From Ferrovum sp. JA12 (lineage in GTDB: Bacteria; Pseudomonadota; Gammaproteobacteria; Burkholderiales; Ferrovaceae), in the NCBI RefSeq assembly GCF_001431705.1, contig NZ_LJWX01000001.1, forward strand, positions 806,001 to 870,000: 64,000 nucleotides of DNA, given 5' to 3'. The translations under genes were made by a program, and so were the position numbers. Positions 21,167-30,157 of the stretch are shown here, piece by piece; the stretch's first letter is position 1; every line of letters starts with the position of its first letter. The notes below the pieces were generated by a model that saw nothing but the letters and a program-made list of their open reading frames with translations, had not been told where the DNA came from and searched no databases.

Positions 21167-21997
21167 TTAATTGTTTTCGATTTTGGCTTTACTGTGTAAT
21201 TCTTGCACCATTTTTGCAAAGGCCTCTTGTTCTTTAGCTTGACGGATACGCTCTTTCACATCGTCAAATGGAGGGGCTTTCAAGGCACGGACATCTAGTA
21301 GACGAATAATATGATAGCCAAATTGTGTTTTGACGGGTTTGTCAGTAAATTGTCCTTTTTTAAGGTTTACCATGGCGTCCGCAAACCCTTTTACAAAGGT
21401 GGAAGGAGCAGCCCAACCTAATTTTCCACCGTTAGCGCTAGATCCTGTATCAAGACTCTTTTCTTTGGCGAGTTTCTCAAAGTTCGCGCCTTTTTTGAGT
21501 TCTGCAATGATGTGATCAGCCTCAGCTTCTGTTTTGACAAGAATATGTTCGGCAGAGTACTCTTTAGAACCCACTTCGCTTTTCATTTTGTCATATTCAT
21601 TTCTAAGAACGCTGTCTGAAATAGGATGCTCTTTGGCATAGCGGGTTTGTAAGGCACGGGCCAGAATCTGTTGTCTGGTTAAGTCGATTTGTGCTGCATT
21701 AGCTGGGTCTTTATCTAACCCCTCTTTTTCCGCTTCTTGAGAGATGAGAAGTAATGCAATCAGATTATCCTTAACAGCGCGTTCAAGCTGTTCTCCACCT
21801 GGATGACCTTGTGCTTCTTGAGAACGCATCACCACATCTACTTTCTCATTGGAAATGGGCGTACCGTTAACAATAACTTCTTTTCCGTTGTTACTGCTAG
21901 AGCCCGTGGCTTGTTTTGTTTGGTCAGCATACACTAAGGTTAAGCCTAACAGTCCCCCCACTAGTGATAGGGAAATAAGTGTTTGTTTCAATTTCAT
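21167..21997 (-). CDS. Periplasmic PpiC/parvulin-type peptidyl-prolyl isomerase
   Basis: Exported folding helper of the SurA/PrsA/PpiD superfamily, 276 residues. A signal peptide is visible at 1-24 (basic start, hydrophobic core, cleavage probably after VYA). The central region is SurA-N-like and helical (about 45-135). The parvulin domain spans about 140-240, with YSAEHILVKTEAEA at its start, NGGKLGWAAPSTFVKGFADA in the middle and TQFGYHIIRLLDVR at its end. A mature N-terminal Cys for lipidation is absent. It is in an operon with bolA and yciB upstream and glnE downstream. Its precise clients are unknown. Confidence 0.9.
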   Translation of the reverse strand: MKLKQTLISLSLVGGLLGLTLVYADQTKQATGSSSNNGKEVIVNGTPISNEKVDVVMRSQEAQGHPGGEQLERAVKDNLIALLLISQEAEKEGLDKDPANAAQIDLTRQQILARALQTRYAKEHPISDSVLRNEYDKMKSEVGSKEYSAEHILVKTEAEADHIIAELKKGANFEKLAKEKSLDTGSSANGGKLGWAAPSTFVKGFADAMVNLKKGQFTDKPVKTQFGYHIIRLLDVRALKAPPFDDVKERIRQAKEQEAFAKMVQELHSKAKIENN

Positions 21998-22027
21998 AAT
22001 AATGTAGTCCTTGATTGAAAATTACTG

Positions 22028-22291
22028 TTATCTATTAAGGAGGTTAATCCTTAATGCATGAATTCTATGAGGAAATAAATCACCTAAAGCATTATAAATC
22101 AGTCTGTGACAACTTAGGACATCTTTACCTGCAAACTGTTCACTATCTATGGTTAATTTAAAGTGCCCAGCACCTTGACTTTCAAGATGTCCCTCATGGA
22201 GTCTCGTGTCATCTCTGATAGTGAGTGTTTTAGGTTCTAAACTAGCCAAACGCTCCTTCATGAGATCAATAAGATTATCGTTATTAATCAT
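22028..22291 (-). CDS. BolA family protein
   Basis: Small (87 residues) BolA-like protein. Members bind monothiol glutaredoxins with an iron-sulfur cluster, and some act as transcription regulators. The pattern fits: helical start with a RLASLEP segment, then GAGHFKLTIDSEQFAGKDVLSCHRLIYNALGDLF. The conserved HxGH-type position before HLESQGAGHFKL is present as LHEGHLESQGAGH. The start codon overlaps the yciB end by eight bases. An association of bolA with yciB and a PpiC protein is common in betaproteobacteria. Whether it is BolA proper or IbaG-like is not resolved. Confidence 0.87.
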   Translation of the reverse strand: MINNDNLIDLMKERLASLEPKTLTIRDDTRLHEGHLESQGAGHFKLTIDSEQFAGKDVLSCHRLIYNALGDLFPHRIHALRINLLNR

Positions 22292-22844
22292 TGGGTTGTT
22301 TGATATGTTTTGCTAAAAGAATGCCTTGTATCACAATAAATATTATCATTAAGGCCAACAAACCAAATAATTTGAATTTAACCCATACCGGTTCAGGATA
22401 GTGAAAAGCCACGTATAAGTTAATAGCTCCCAGAAAACTAAAGAAGATTGCCCAAGCCATGTTAATTTTTCCCCATAGGGTATCTGGTAAATGTAATTCT
22501 TTGCCTAACAGGGAGCGCATGGGATTTTTTTGTAAAACCAGGGGGCCTAAGAATAATATGGTGGCAAATATCCAGTAGAGTACAGTGGGTTTCCAACGAA
22601 TAAACACAGTTGGGTTAATCCCGCCTAAGGGATGGGATTTCGTCCACAATGTTAAACCACCAAAGATGACTATCACCACAAGACCAATCCAGGCTGCGGG
22701 CTCTACTCTTTTTTTAAGAAGAAGGAGTGCAGCAATTTGTAAAATGCTAGAAGCTATGGCCACCGCTGTAGCCCAGTAGATACCATGCCATTGATAGGCT
22801 ATAAAAAATAAAACAACTGGAAACAAATCAAAGAATATTTTCAT
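22284..22844 (-). CDS. yciB: Inner membrane protein YciB (IspZ/septation protein A family)
   Basis: Polytopic membrane protein of 186 residues linked in other bacteria to septation and envelope integrity. Hydrophobic segments occur near 1-18, 24-42, 50-66, 83-100, 125-143 and 153-175. Family hallmarks are the start MKIFFDLFPVVLFFIAYQW, FGGLTLWTKS, FIRWKPTVLYW, and the later WAIFFSFLGAINLYVAF. It is the first gene of the minus-strand run ending with glnE and is divergent from the PHP phosphoesterase gene, with 114 bases between start codons. The exact biochemical role of the family is not settled. Confidence 0.92.
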   Translation of the reverse strand: MKIFFDLFPVVLFFIAYQWHGIYWATAVAIASSILQIAALLLLKKRVEPAAWIGLVVIVIFGGLTLWTKSHPLGGINPTVFIRWKPTVLYWIFATILFLGPLVLQKNPMRSLLGKELHLPDTLWGKINMAWAIFFSFLGAINLYVAFHYPEPVWVKFKLFGLLALMIIFIVIQGILLAKHIKQPND

Positions 22845-22958
22845 AGACTGTTATTTTCCTAGAAAAGGGGTAGGGTTGTCTATGACAAAATGAAAAAGAG
22901 GTGTATCGGGGAAACCTAAGATTTGCTATCATATACCTATTACTTTATTAAAAAATCC

Positions 22959-23807
22959 ATGGAAAACATTGACTTACATAATCACTCCCGTGTTTCAGAT
23001 GGTCTATTAAGTCCCACTGAGCTAGTTCGGTTGGCCGCTTCTAATGGAGTGACAACCCTGTCACTCACTGACCATGACGATGTGGGGGGGTTAGCTGAGG
23101 CGAGACTCGCTGCTGTAGAAGCGGGCATTGTATTTATTAATGGGGTGGAGATTTCTGTTACCTGGGGTAATCACACGGTTCATGTGGTAGGCCTTAATAT
23201 TGACCCCACCCACCATGTTTTGGTTGAGGGATTACTTCAAATTCGTCAAGGAAGAGTGGCAAGAGCTAAGCTAATTGGTGATGAGCTGGCTAAGGTAGGC
23301 ATCGCAGGGGCTTTTGAAGGAGCTCTCAAGTTTGCTCAAAATCCTAATATCATCGCTCGGCCTCATTTTGCTCGGTATATTGTTGAGCAAGGTCATGCTA
23401 AAAATGTGTCGCAAGTCTTTAAAAGATATCTCATTAAAGGTAAACCCGGGTTTGTAAGACACCGTTGGGCAGATCTTTCGGAGGCATTACATTGGATTCG
23501 CGCTGCCCAGGGTATTCCAGTACTGGCTCATCCGGGACGTTATGAAATGGGTAAAGCCAAGATGGAATCTTTATTAGATGAATTTGTTGAGTTTGGCGGT
23601 TTAGCTCTTGAGGTAGTCACTTCAAACCACAATAAAGAAGAGGTCGAAATTTTTGCGCAGCATGTTAGAAAAAGAAATTTACTGGCGTCGCGAGGATCTG
23701 ATTTTCATGGTCCGGGGGAAAGCTTTTGCGAACCGGGCAAATTACCTGAGTTACCCTATGGTTGTAAACCAGTCTGGCAAATGTGGTCGCCCCCATCAAC
23801 TCATTAA
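22959..23807 (+). CDS. PHP-domain phosphoesterase (RNase AM / YciV-like)
   Basis: A 282-residue metal-dependent phosphoesterase. YciV-type members act on 3',5'-nucleoside bisphosphates and trim short RNA 5' ends, including ribosomal RNA. Metal-site motifs are DLHNHS (His7, His9), LSLTDHDDVGGL, the later INGVEISVTW, VLAHPGRY and GSDFHGPGE. The ATG at 22959 gives the standard MENIDLHNHS start; an in-frame TTG 12 codons upstream is less likely. A TATCAT at 22927-22932 might be its -10 element, without a clear -35. trpS follows after 14 bases. Confidence 0.9.
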   Translation: MENIDLHNHSRVSDGLLSPTELVRLAASNGVTTLSLTDHDDVGGLAEARLAAVEAGIVFINGVEISVTWGNHTVHVVGLNIDPTHHVLVEGLLQIRQGRVARAKLIGDELAKVGIAGAFEGALKFAQNPNIIARPHFARYIVEQGHAKNVSQVFKRYLIKGKPGFVRHRWADLSEALHWIRAAQGIPVLAHPGRYEMGKAKMESLLDEFVEFGGLALEVVTSNHNKEEVEIFAQHVRKRNLLASRGSDFHGPGESFCEPGKLPELPYGCKPVWQMWSPPSTH

Positions 23808-23821
23808 ACTAGGAGTAGAGA

Positions 23822-25024
23822 ATGTACCCTGACCGTGTGCTTTCAGGCATGCGCCCAACGGGCTCGATGCATCTTGGTCATTACCATGGTGTATTAAAAA
23901 ATTGGATTAAGTTGCAACATGAACATGAGTGTTTGTTTATGGTGGCCGACTGGCATGCTTTGACAACACATTATGATGACCCTAGCCATGTTGAGTCCCA
24001 TGTTTGGGATATGGTGATTGATTGGTTAGCGGCGGGGGTGGATCCCAATCAGGCTACTTTGTTTATTCAATCCAGAGTGCCTGAGCATGCGGAACTCCAC
24101 TTGATTTTATCAATGATGACTCCTCTGGGTTGGCTAGAGAGGGTTCCCACCTACAAAGAGCAACAAGAAAAACTTACCGATAAAGATTTATCGACCTATG
24201 GTTTTTTGGGTTATCCCTTATTACAGGCCGCGGATATTTTGATATATCGCGCTAATCAAGTGCCGGTAGGTGAGGATCAAATTCCCCATATTGAATTTAC
24301 TCGTGAAGTGGCGCGTCGTTTTAATCATTTATACGGACGTGAGCTTGGTTTTGGTGAAAAAGCTCTGGCGGCGGTTAAAAAACTGGGTACCAAAAAGGCT
24401 AAGCTATATTTGGACTTACGAAATCGTTATCAAGAACAAGGTGATGAAGACGCGCTTGAGCAGGCTCGTGAAATTATTTCGGAAACACAAAACTTGACGG
24501 TGGCAGATAGAGAGCGAGTATTTGGTTATCTGGAGGGGAGCGGCAAGATGATTTTAGTTGAACCCCAATCGATCCTTACGGAGGAATCTCGTTTGCTTGG
24601 CTTGGATGGTCAAAAAATGTCTAAGTCTTATAATAACTCTATTTCACTCAGAGATGATGAGGAAACGGTAACGAAAAAAATTCGTACAATGCAAACCGAT
24701 CCTGCTCGTGTTAGACGAACTGATCCCGGCGATCCTAATCGTTGCCCGGTATTCTCGTTTCACAGGACCTATAGTGATGAAAAAACTTGTGATTGGGTGG
24801 TGGAAGGATGTAAAACCGCGGCCATTGGCTGTTTGGAATGCAAACAACCAGTCATTGATAAAGTGAATGCTGAGTTAAAACCCATGCAAGACAAAGCGGC
24901 CATTTACACCAGCGACCCTACCTTAGTTAAAAATATTATCGCTGACGGTTGTGAGCGAGCTAAAAAGATTGCTAACGATACCCTTCGCGACGTGAGGGAA
25001 GCCACTGGGTTATCCTATTCATGA
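23822..25024 (+). CDS. trpS: Tryptophanyl-tRNA synthetase
   Basis: Class I aminoacyl-tRNA synthetase charging tRNA-Trp. The HIGH motif is HLGH at residues 17-20 within GMRPTGSMHLGHYHG, and the KMSKS motif is in LDGQKMSKSYNN. The chain is 400 residues, longer than the roughly 330 of E. coli; the extra sequence is a charged segment before the KMSKS loop (about 180-260), as in other long betaproteobacterial TrpS proteins. The start follows GGAGTAGAG. Its TGA overlaps the scpA ATG (25021-25024), coupling charging and condensin genes in one transcript. Confidence 0.96.
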   Translation: MYPDRVLSGMRPTGSMHLGHYHGVLKNWIKLQHEHECLFMVADWHALTTHYDDPSHVESHVWDMVIDWLAAGVDPNQATLFIQSRVPEHAELHLILSMMTPLGWLERVPTYKEQQEKLTDKDLSTYGFLGYPLLQAADILIYRANQVPVGEDQIPHIEFTREVARRFNHLYGRELGFGEKALAAVKKLGTKKAKLYLDLRNRYQEQGDEDALEQAREIISETQNLTVADRERVFGYLEGSGKMILVEPQSILTEESRLLGLDGQKMSKSYNNSISLRDDEETVTKKIRTMQTDPARVRRTDPGDPNRCPVFSFHRTYSDEKTCDWVVEGCKTAAIGCLECKQPVIDKVNAELKPMQDKAAIYTSDPTLVKNIIADGCERAKKIANDTLRDVREATGLSYS

Positions 25025-25836
25025 GTGATGTGGAGGTTCTAGAGATACCTATTAGCCATGCAATTGCTAAGGTTAATGGCGAGCCTATTTCCTCTCTTCC
25101 CACAGATCTTTACATTCCTCCAGAAGCATTAGAGGTTTTTTTAGAGAGTTTCGAGGGGCCGCTGGATTTACTGCTTTATCTCATTAGAAAAAATTCTCTT
25201 GATATTTTAGATATTCCTATGGCTGAGCTCACTCGTCAATATATGAGTTATGTTGAAGCCATGCGACAGGGCCGCCTGGAGTTGGCTGCTGAATATTTAG
25301 TGATGGCTGCTGTACTCATAGAAATTAAATCAAGAATGCTCTTACCCGTGCCCCCAGCCAGCACGGAGGAGGAAGAGATTGATCCTCGTGCAGTCTTAAT
25401 GAGACGTCTTCTTGAATATGAAAGAATAAAAATGGCGGCTCATGAGTTAGAGGAAATGCCCCGTGAGGGAAGAGAATTTAAGCATGCTCGTGCTTGGGTG
25501 GATGATGTGCTATTAGAGCGCTTACCCGAGGTATCACTGCGTGATTTACAAGATGCTTGGGTACTTGTTTTATCACGTATTAAAATAAACAAACACCACA
25601 GAATTAGCCGTGAACAACTCTCGGTTCGAGAATATATGACCAAAATTCTTAAGCGATTAAATGAACATCAGTTTGTCGCTTTTATGGATTTATTTGATGA
25701 GGGAATGAGCGTTCCGCTGGCGGTAGTCAATTTTATTGCTATCCTTGAATTAGTGAAAGAACGAATGGTGAACGTATCTCAAACTGAAGCTTACGCACCG
25801 CTTTATGTTAGTCTCGGTGGGGAGTCCGTGGAGTAA
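25021..25836 (+). CDS. scpA: Segregation and condensation protein A (kleisin)
   Basis: Kleisin subunit that bridges the Smc head domains in the bacterial condensin. The 271 residues have the typical start FEGPLDLLLYLIRKNSLDILDIPMA at about 42-66 after an N-terminal extension of about 35 residues, then AAEYLVMAAVLIEIKSRMLLP, and a C-terminal winged-helix part. It overlaps trpS by four bases and touches scpB (the last base of its TAA is the first of the scpB ATG). Its partner smc is encoded at 32666-36211, so the whole Smc-ScpAB complex is in this window. Confidence 0.94.
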   Translation: MSDVEVLEIPISHAIAKVNGEPISSLPTDLYIPPEALEVFLESFEGPLDLLLYLIRKNSLDILDIPMAELTRQYMSYVEAMRQGRLELAAEYLVMAAVLIEIKSRMLLPVPPASTEEEEIDPRAVLMRRLLEYERIKMAAHELEEMPREGREFKHARAWVDDVLLERLPEVSLRDLQDAWVLVLSRIKINKHHRISREQLSVREYMTKILKRLNEHQFVAFMDLFDEGMSVPLAVVNFIAILELVKERMVNVSQTEAYAPLYVSLGGESVE

Positions 25837-26489
25837 TGACTATGCACATAGATCAAGAAGTAAGTCAGGAAGCAAAAAAACTGATTGAAGCCAGTATTCT
25901 TGTTGCTGAGGAGCCGATAAATATTGGCCTTTTAAAGAAATTATTTGCCGGTCAGTTCGAACATAATCATATCCAGCAGTGGTTACAAGAATTACAACAG
26001 GACTGGCAGGGGCGTGGCGTTGAATTGGTAGAGGTGGCAACAGGATGGCGTTTTCAGACTAAGGCTGAGGTGCAAGATAAAATCAACGCGGTTAATCCTG
26101 AAAAACCTCCAAAATACTCCAGAGCCGTTATGGAAACCTTAGCAATTATTGCTTATCGCCAACCGGTAACTCGGGGTGACATTGAAGAAATTCGAGGCGT
26201 GGCGGTTGCCTCCAATGTGATTCGAACCCTTGAAGCACGGGGTTGGGTAGAGGTACTAGGACACCGTGAGGTACCTGGTAAACCCGCTTTATATGGCACC
26301 ACAAAACAATTTTTAGATGACTTAAATATACATTCTCTGTCAGACCTTCCTCCCTTAATGGACTTACAAGAAAACCCGAACGAAGTAGCTTTAACTCTCT
26401 CCTTGGAGGATGCTGTGGACAGTGAGTTAAAGATTCAATTAGATGAAGCCAATTTAAATGACATTACCCTCAGCTCAGAAGCTACATAA
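25836..26489 (+). CDS. scpB: Segregation and condensation protein B
   Basis: Winged-helix partner that binds ScpA as a dimer in the condensin complex. The 217 residues carry the two winged-helix repeats, with EASILVAEEPINIGLLKKLF near the start and the conserved PPKYSRAVMETLAIIAYRQPVTRGDIEEIRG, then LLEAR-like LEARGWVEVLGHREVPGKPALYGTT. The C-terminal tail (about 170-217) is acidic and Leu-rich. ATG at 25836 touches the scpA stop; a second ATG at 25842 is possible. Its 3' end overlaps rluB by 32 bases in another frame. Confidence 0.94.
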   Translation: MTMHIDQEVSQEAKKLIEASILVAEEPINIGLLKKLFAGQFEHNHIQQWLQELQQDWQGRGVELVEVATGWRFQTKAEVQDKINAVNPEKPPKYSRAVMETLAIIAYRQPVTRGDIEEIRGVAVASNVIRTLEARGWVEVLGHREVPGKPALYGTTKQFLDDLNIHSLSDLPPLMDLQENPNEVALTLSLEDAVDSELKIQLDEANLNDITLSSEAT

Positions 26490-27336
26490 AATTCTTGCCC
26501 AGTCAGGACTGGGTTCGCGCCGTGACATGGAAACCCTGATTGAAGAGGGACGTGTATTGGTTAACGGTGAAGTGGCTACAGTTGGTACCCGAATTACCAC
26601 AATGGATACGGTTAAAGTTGATCGGCGTATTATTAAATTAAACTTTTCTGAAGAAATTCCTAAAATTCTTTTGTATTACAAACCAGAAGGGGAAATAGTT
26701 AGCCGTGATGATCCGCAGGGGAGACCTTCTGTATTTAGTGCACTCCCTCGAATTCGAGGAGGGAAATGGATTAATGTAGGTCGTTTAGATTTTAATACCA
26801 GTGGTTTACTAGTATTCACTAACAATGGAGATCTTGCTAATCGCTTAATGCACCCCAGTTTTGAGATTGAGCGTGAGTATGCGGTACGACTTGTTGGCGA
26901 GATGTCTGAAGATGATTTAAAACGTTGTTGTAAAGAAATCACTCTTGATGATGGCCCTGCACGATTTGAATGGATACGGGATATGGGTGGTGAGGGAACT
27001 AATCATTGGTATCAAGTGGGGATCAAGGAAGGAAGAAATCGTGAAGTAAGACGAATGTTTGAAGCCATGAATTTGATGGTTAGTCGTTTATTGAGAACCC
27101 GTTACGGTATGATGGAACTGCCTTCAAGGCTTAAGCGCGGGCAGTTTTTAGAATTAAAACCTGAACAAGTTAAGCAAGTGATTGAATGGGTCGGTATTAC
27201 TAAACCCATGAAGGTCAAACAACACACTCCTTCCCCAAGAGACAAGAGCTATACTCCCGGTCGGATTCGTAGCCGGCGCAGTGCCAGCGATTTATCTTCT
27301 CACAGCAAATCTTCGCGACGCAGAACAAAAACATAA
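26458..27336 (+). CDS. rluB: 23S rRNA pseudouridine synthase (RluB type)
   Basis: Modifies a uridine in domain V of 23S rRNA (position 2605 in E. coli for RluB). An N-terminal S4 RNA-binding domain (about 5-60, KLHKILAQSGLGSRRDMETLI) is followed by the RsuA/RluB/E/F catalytic domain with GRLDFNTSGLLVFTNNGDLA, whose Asp is the catalytic residue, and EGRNREVRRMFEA. The last 45 residues form a basic Ser/Arg-rich tail. The ATG at 26458 lies inside scpB (32-base overlap), and the tail overlaps the convergent prmB end by 37 bases. The scpAB-rluB order is common. Confidence 0.93.
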   Translation: MTLPSAQKLHKILAQSGLGSRRDMETLIEEGRVLVNGEVATVGTRITTMDTVKVDRRIIKLNFSEEIPKILLYYKPEGEIVSRDDPQGRPSVFSALPRIRGGKWINVGRLDFNTSGLLVFTNNGDLANRLMHPSFEIEREYAVRLVGEMSEDDLKRCCKEITLDDGPARFEWIRDMGGEGTNHWYQVGIKEGRNREVRRMFEAMNLMVSRLLRTRYGMMELPSRLKRGQFLELKPEQVKQVIEWVGITKPMKVKQHTPSPRDKSYTPGRIRSRRSASDLSSHSKSSRRRTKT

Positions 27337-28205
27337 TCATCTCCAGCGGGAAGAGATAAAAATAAAAAGGGAAGTTGTGGAAAAGCGTTTTCTAATGCTG
27401 CTCGATTATGTCCGATCTCCACAATGAGTATGCCGTTCTTAGCTAGATGCTGTGGTGCCTCTTTAAGAAGACGTTTAATATGATCAAGACCGTCCTCTCC
27501 GCTCGCTAGTGCGAGATTAGGTTCCGAACAATATTCAGCGGGCAAGGAAGACATTGTTTCAGCATCCACATAGGGGGGGTTTGAGATAATTAGTGAGTAG
27601 TGTTTGTGACTGGGTAAGGCCTGAAACAAATCCCCATGGCGTAGATGAATTTGATGAGCTAAGCCATATTGACTAACGTTGATCTGGGCAACTTCTAAGG
27701 CATCTTTAGAAATATCTACCGCATCCACTGAAGCTTCAGGAAATAACAGTGCCAATAAAATCGCTAAAGATCCCCCGCCTGTGCATAAATCAGCCACATG
27801 CTTAACGGCTTTGGGATCTTTAAACCAAGTATCGAGATCATTGAGTAATACCTCAGCAATAAAAGACCTAGGTACGATAGTTCTCTCGTCCACATAAAAC
27901 CGATAATCTCCAAGCCATGCTTCGTGTGTGAGGTAGGCTACAGGAATTTTTTCTACAACCCGTCTTTGGATCAGTTCAAAGAGTTTGGTTTTTTCTTGCT
28001 CAGTTAAACTGGCGTCTAACCATAGATTTTTTTGATCAAAGGGCAGATGCAGTGTGTGGAGGATTAAATAACTGGCTTCCTCGTGAGCGCTAGGAAAGCC
28101 GTGACCAAAATATAAGCCCGCCTCGTTATACAGGGTGACTGTATAACGTAAAAGGTCTCTGATAGTGACAATTTCTTCAGGTAAAAATTGAGTATCCATC
28201 ATCAT
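27300..28205 (-). CDS. prmB: Ribosomal protein L3 glutamine N5-methyltransferase
   Basis: S-adenosylmethionine-dependent methyltransferase acting on a glutamine of ribosomal protein L3. The 301 residues show motif I as DLCTGGGSLAILLALLFP, and the catalytic NPPY in SNPPYVDAETMSSLPAEY. The ensuing EPNLALASGEDGLD favours PrmB over the release-factor enzyme PrmC. Three consecutive ATG codons (28205, 28202, 28199) could start the protein, with AAGGA just upstream. It is the last gene of the queF-dapC-dapD-NRDE-dapE-prmB run and ends inside the rluB 3' end on the opposite strand. Confidence 0.92.
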   Translation of the reverse strand: MMMDTQFLPEEIVTIRDLLRYTVTLYNEAGLYFGHGFPSAHEEASYLILHTLHLPFDQKNLWLDASLTEQEKTKLFELIQRRVVEKIPVAYLTHEAWLGDYRFYVDERTIVPRSFIAEVLLNDLDTWFKDPKAVKHVADLCTGGGSLAILLALLFPEASVDAVDISKDALEVAQINVSQYGLAHQIHLRHGDLFQALPSHKHYSLIISNPPYVDAETMSSLPAEYCSEPNLALASGEDGLDHIKRLLKEAPQHLAKNGILIVEIGHNRAALENAFPQLPFLFLSLPAGDDYVFVLRREDLL

Positions 28206-28210
28206 TATCC

Positions 28211-29341
28211 TTAGGAAGTCAGGAGTTTTTTTAATAGGGTACAGTAAATGCTTGAGAGATGATCAAGGTCGCTGACTTTTACTGCTTCGTTACGTTGGTG
28301 AATGGTGGCATTAGAAGGACCGATTTCAACGAGTTCTTTACATATATCAATAATAAATCTTCCATCTGATGTGCCGCCAGTTGTGGATATTTTAGTTTGG
28401 ATACCCACTACTTCATAAATAGCTTCAGAGGCGCAATGGATCAGTTTTCCTTTTTCAGTAAGAAAAGGTTTCGCACCCAATTGCCAGTCGATATGAAAGT
28501 TCAGATGGTTTCTCTTAAGGATGGCTTCAGTACGCTCGATCAGAGACTGATCGGTACTTTCTGTGGAAAAGCGAAAATTAAACCAGATATGAACTTCGCC
28601 AGGAATAACATTACTTGCCCCCGTTCCTCCTTGGATATTGGATATTTGAAAAGTCGTAGCGGGGAAGTAGTTATTGCCTTGATCCCATTGCGTTGCCACT
28701 AACTCTGAAATTGCTGCGGCACACTCATGAATGGGATTAGTGGCCAAATGGGGATAAGCCACGTGACCTTGTTTGCCAATAATGGTGAGCTTGCCAGATA
28801 AGGATCCACGTCGACCATTTTTGATGGTGTCTCCTAATTGTTCCACTGCGGTAGGTTCTCCAATGATGCAGTAGTCGATAGAGATATTTTGGTTTTTTAA
28901 CCATTCCACCACTTTGACTGTACCGTCCGTGGCTGGGCCTTCTTCGTCGGAAGTAAGTAGTAATGCAATAGATCCTTTGACATTGGGTTGGGTGTTTATG
29001 AACGATTCAATGGCGGTGACGAAAGCCGCTAAGGAGGATTTCATGTCAGAGGCCCCACGACCGTAAAGGAGGTCTCCAACTTGGGTGGGTTCAAAGGGTG
29101 GCGATTGCCATCCGTCCTCAGGGCCGGTGGGTACTACGTCGGTGTGACCTGCAAAAACCACTAAAGGAGACTCTGTTCCACGCCTTAACCAAGTATTAGT
29201 GACGCCGTGACTCTTGATAACCTGTTCCTTAAAGCCTAATGGGATTAATCGATGGCTAATCAGTGTCTGGCAACCTTGGTCATCAGGGGTGACTGAGGGA
29301 CGGGCAATAAGTTCTTTAACAAGTGCTAGTGTATTAGTCAT
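28211..29341 (-). CDS. dapE: Succinyl-diaminopimelate desuccinylase
   Basis: Zinc M20-family hydrolase of the succinylase branch of lysine/diaminopimelate synthesis; it releases succinate from N-succinyl-LL-diaminopimelate. The 376 residues show the metal-site motifs VFAGHTDVVPTG and GRGASDMKSSLAAF, the catalytic-base region LLTSDEEGPATDGT, and the C-terminal ISTTGGTSDGRFI and GPSNATIHQRNE typical of DapE. Its start overlaps the preceding NRDE gene by eight bases. prmB follows after five bases. With dapD and dapC it gives three consecutive steps of the pathway in one operon. Confidence 0.96.
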   Translation of the reverse strand: MTNTLALVKELIARPSVTPDDQGCQTLISHRLIPLGFKEQVIKSHGVTNTWLRRGTESPLVVFAGHTDVVPTGPEDGWQSPPFEPTQVGDLLYGRGASDMKSSLAAFVTAIESFINTQPNVKGSIALLLTSDEEGPATDGTVKVVEWLKNQNISIDYCIIGEPTAVEQLGDTIKNGRRGSLSGKLTIIGKQGHVAYPHLATNPIHECAAAISELVATQWDQGNNYFPATTFQISNIQGGTGASNVIPGEVHIWFNFRFSTESTDQSLIERTEAILKRNHLNFHIDWQLGAKPFLTEKGKLIHCASEAIYEVVGIQTKISTTGGTSDGRFIIDICKELVEIGPSNATIHQRNEAVKVSDLDHLSSIYCTLLKKLLTS

Positions 29342-30152
29342 GGTTATGTTCTAAATGGTAAACAATGGCGCTGGTATCCCCTTCAAAGATACCATTCATA
29401 CCATATTGTTTCTCAAAAAAAAGAAAATCTCCATCTTGATTGCCAATCACAATGGAAGATGCTCGTGTTCCGTAATCATCTGATTTAATGAAGGCAGCGG
29501 ACAATCGACGTTCAAGCTCTAGAGATAAACCTGTACTGGGTAATGATGAATCGGCATAAATGGCATCATTGGATAAAATGTCGCTTAACACGGTGAGGCA
29601 TTGCGTGTCGTCGTGTAAATCTTCAAGTGTACGTATGTCTTTAGCCCACGTCTTAAGAGTGTGACTTAATTGTTCTTTACCCACTGTGACTTTTGGCCAT
29701 GGTGTGTCAAGAAAATGATTACTGAGTCCATAAATACCTGGATCAAGAGAGTGGATTGTTTTTGATTTACTTTCAAAACAGGTTAACTCTTGATGATCAT
29801 ACAAGAGTAAATTAAAGTCGTTAAACCTATCAAGATGATGTGTTAGATCTGTTAAGTACTCGTTTATGGGCTGTGAGTGGCATAGAAAGTTAGCGGTCAG
29901 TTGCCCCCGAGATTTAACGTCAGTTTTTAATCGACTTGGATCACGGTAATTAGTCACAGCGGCTAATCGTTTGAAGCGGTTTACCCCAAGCCAGGTTCCT
30001 TCCGCTTGCAAATCCCGACCCCCATAAACGCTCTGATAATCAGCCCAAAAACGGGGGATTTGACTGGGTCTTTGATAAAACTCGTCGCGATTAGATAAAA
30101 TAATTAACGGGAAATATGGGTGCTGTTGCCAGGCGACTAGTATTAAACACAT
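29334..30152 (-). CDS. NRDE/TANGO2 family protein
   Basis: A 272-residue protein of the NRDE (TANGO2-like) family. The hallmark is the N-terminal MCLILVAW with Cys2 and the motif SNRDEFYQRP at about 20-29, followed by GGRDLQAEGTWLGVN. The family has an Ntn-hydrolase-like architecture with Cys2 as a possible nucleophile, but its bacterial substrate is unknown; human TANGO2 has been linked to haem and lipid handling. It sits between dapD and dapE with tight spacing (six bases to dapD, eight-base overlap with dapE), so it is cotranscribed with the lysine pathway genes. No secretion signal is seen. Confidence 0.85.
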   Translation of the reverse strand: MCLILVAWQQHPYFPLIILSNRDEFYQRPSQIPRFWADYQSVYGGRDLQAEGTWLGVNRFKRLAAVTNYRDPSRLKTDVKSRGQLTANFLCHSQPINEYLTDLTHHLDRFNDFNLLLYDHQELTCFESKSKTIHSLDPGIYGLSNHFLDTPWPKVTVGKEQLSHTLKTWAKDIRTLEDLHDDTQCLTVLSDILSNDAIYADSSLPSTGLSLELERRLSAAFIKSDDYGTRASSIVIGNQDGDFLFFEKQYGMNGIFEGDTSAIVYHLEHNHD

Positions 30153-30157
30153 AGTCC

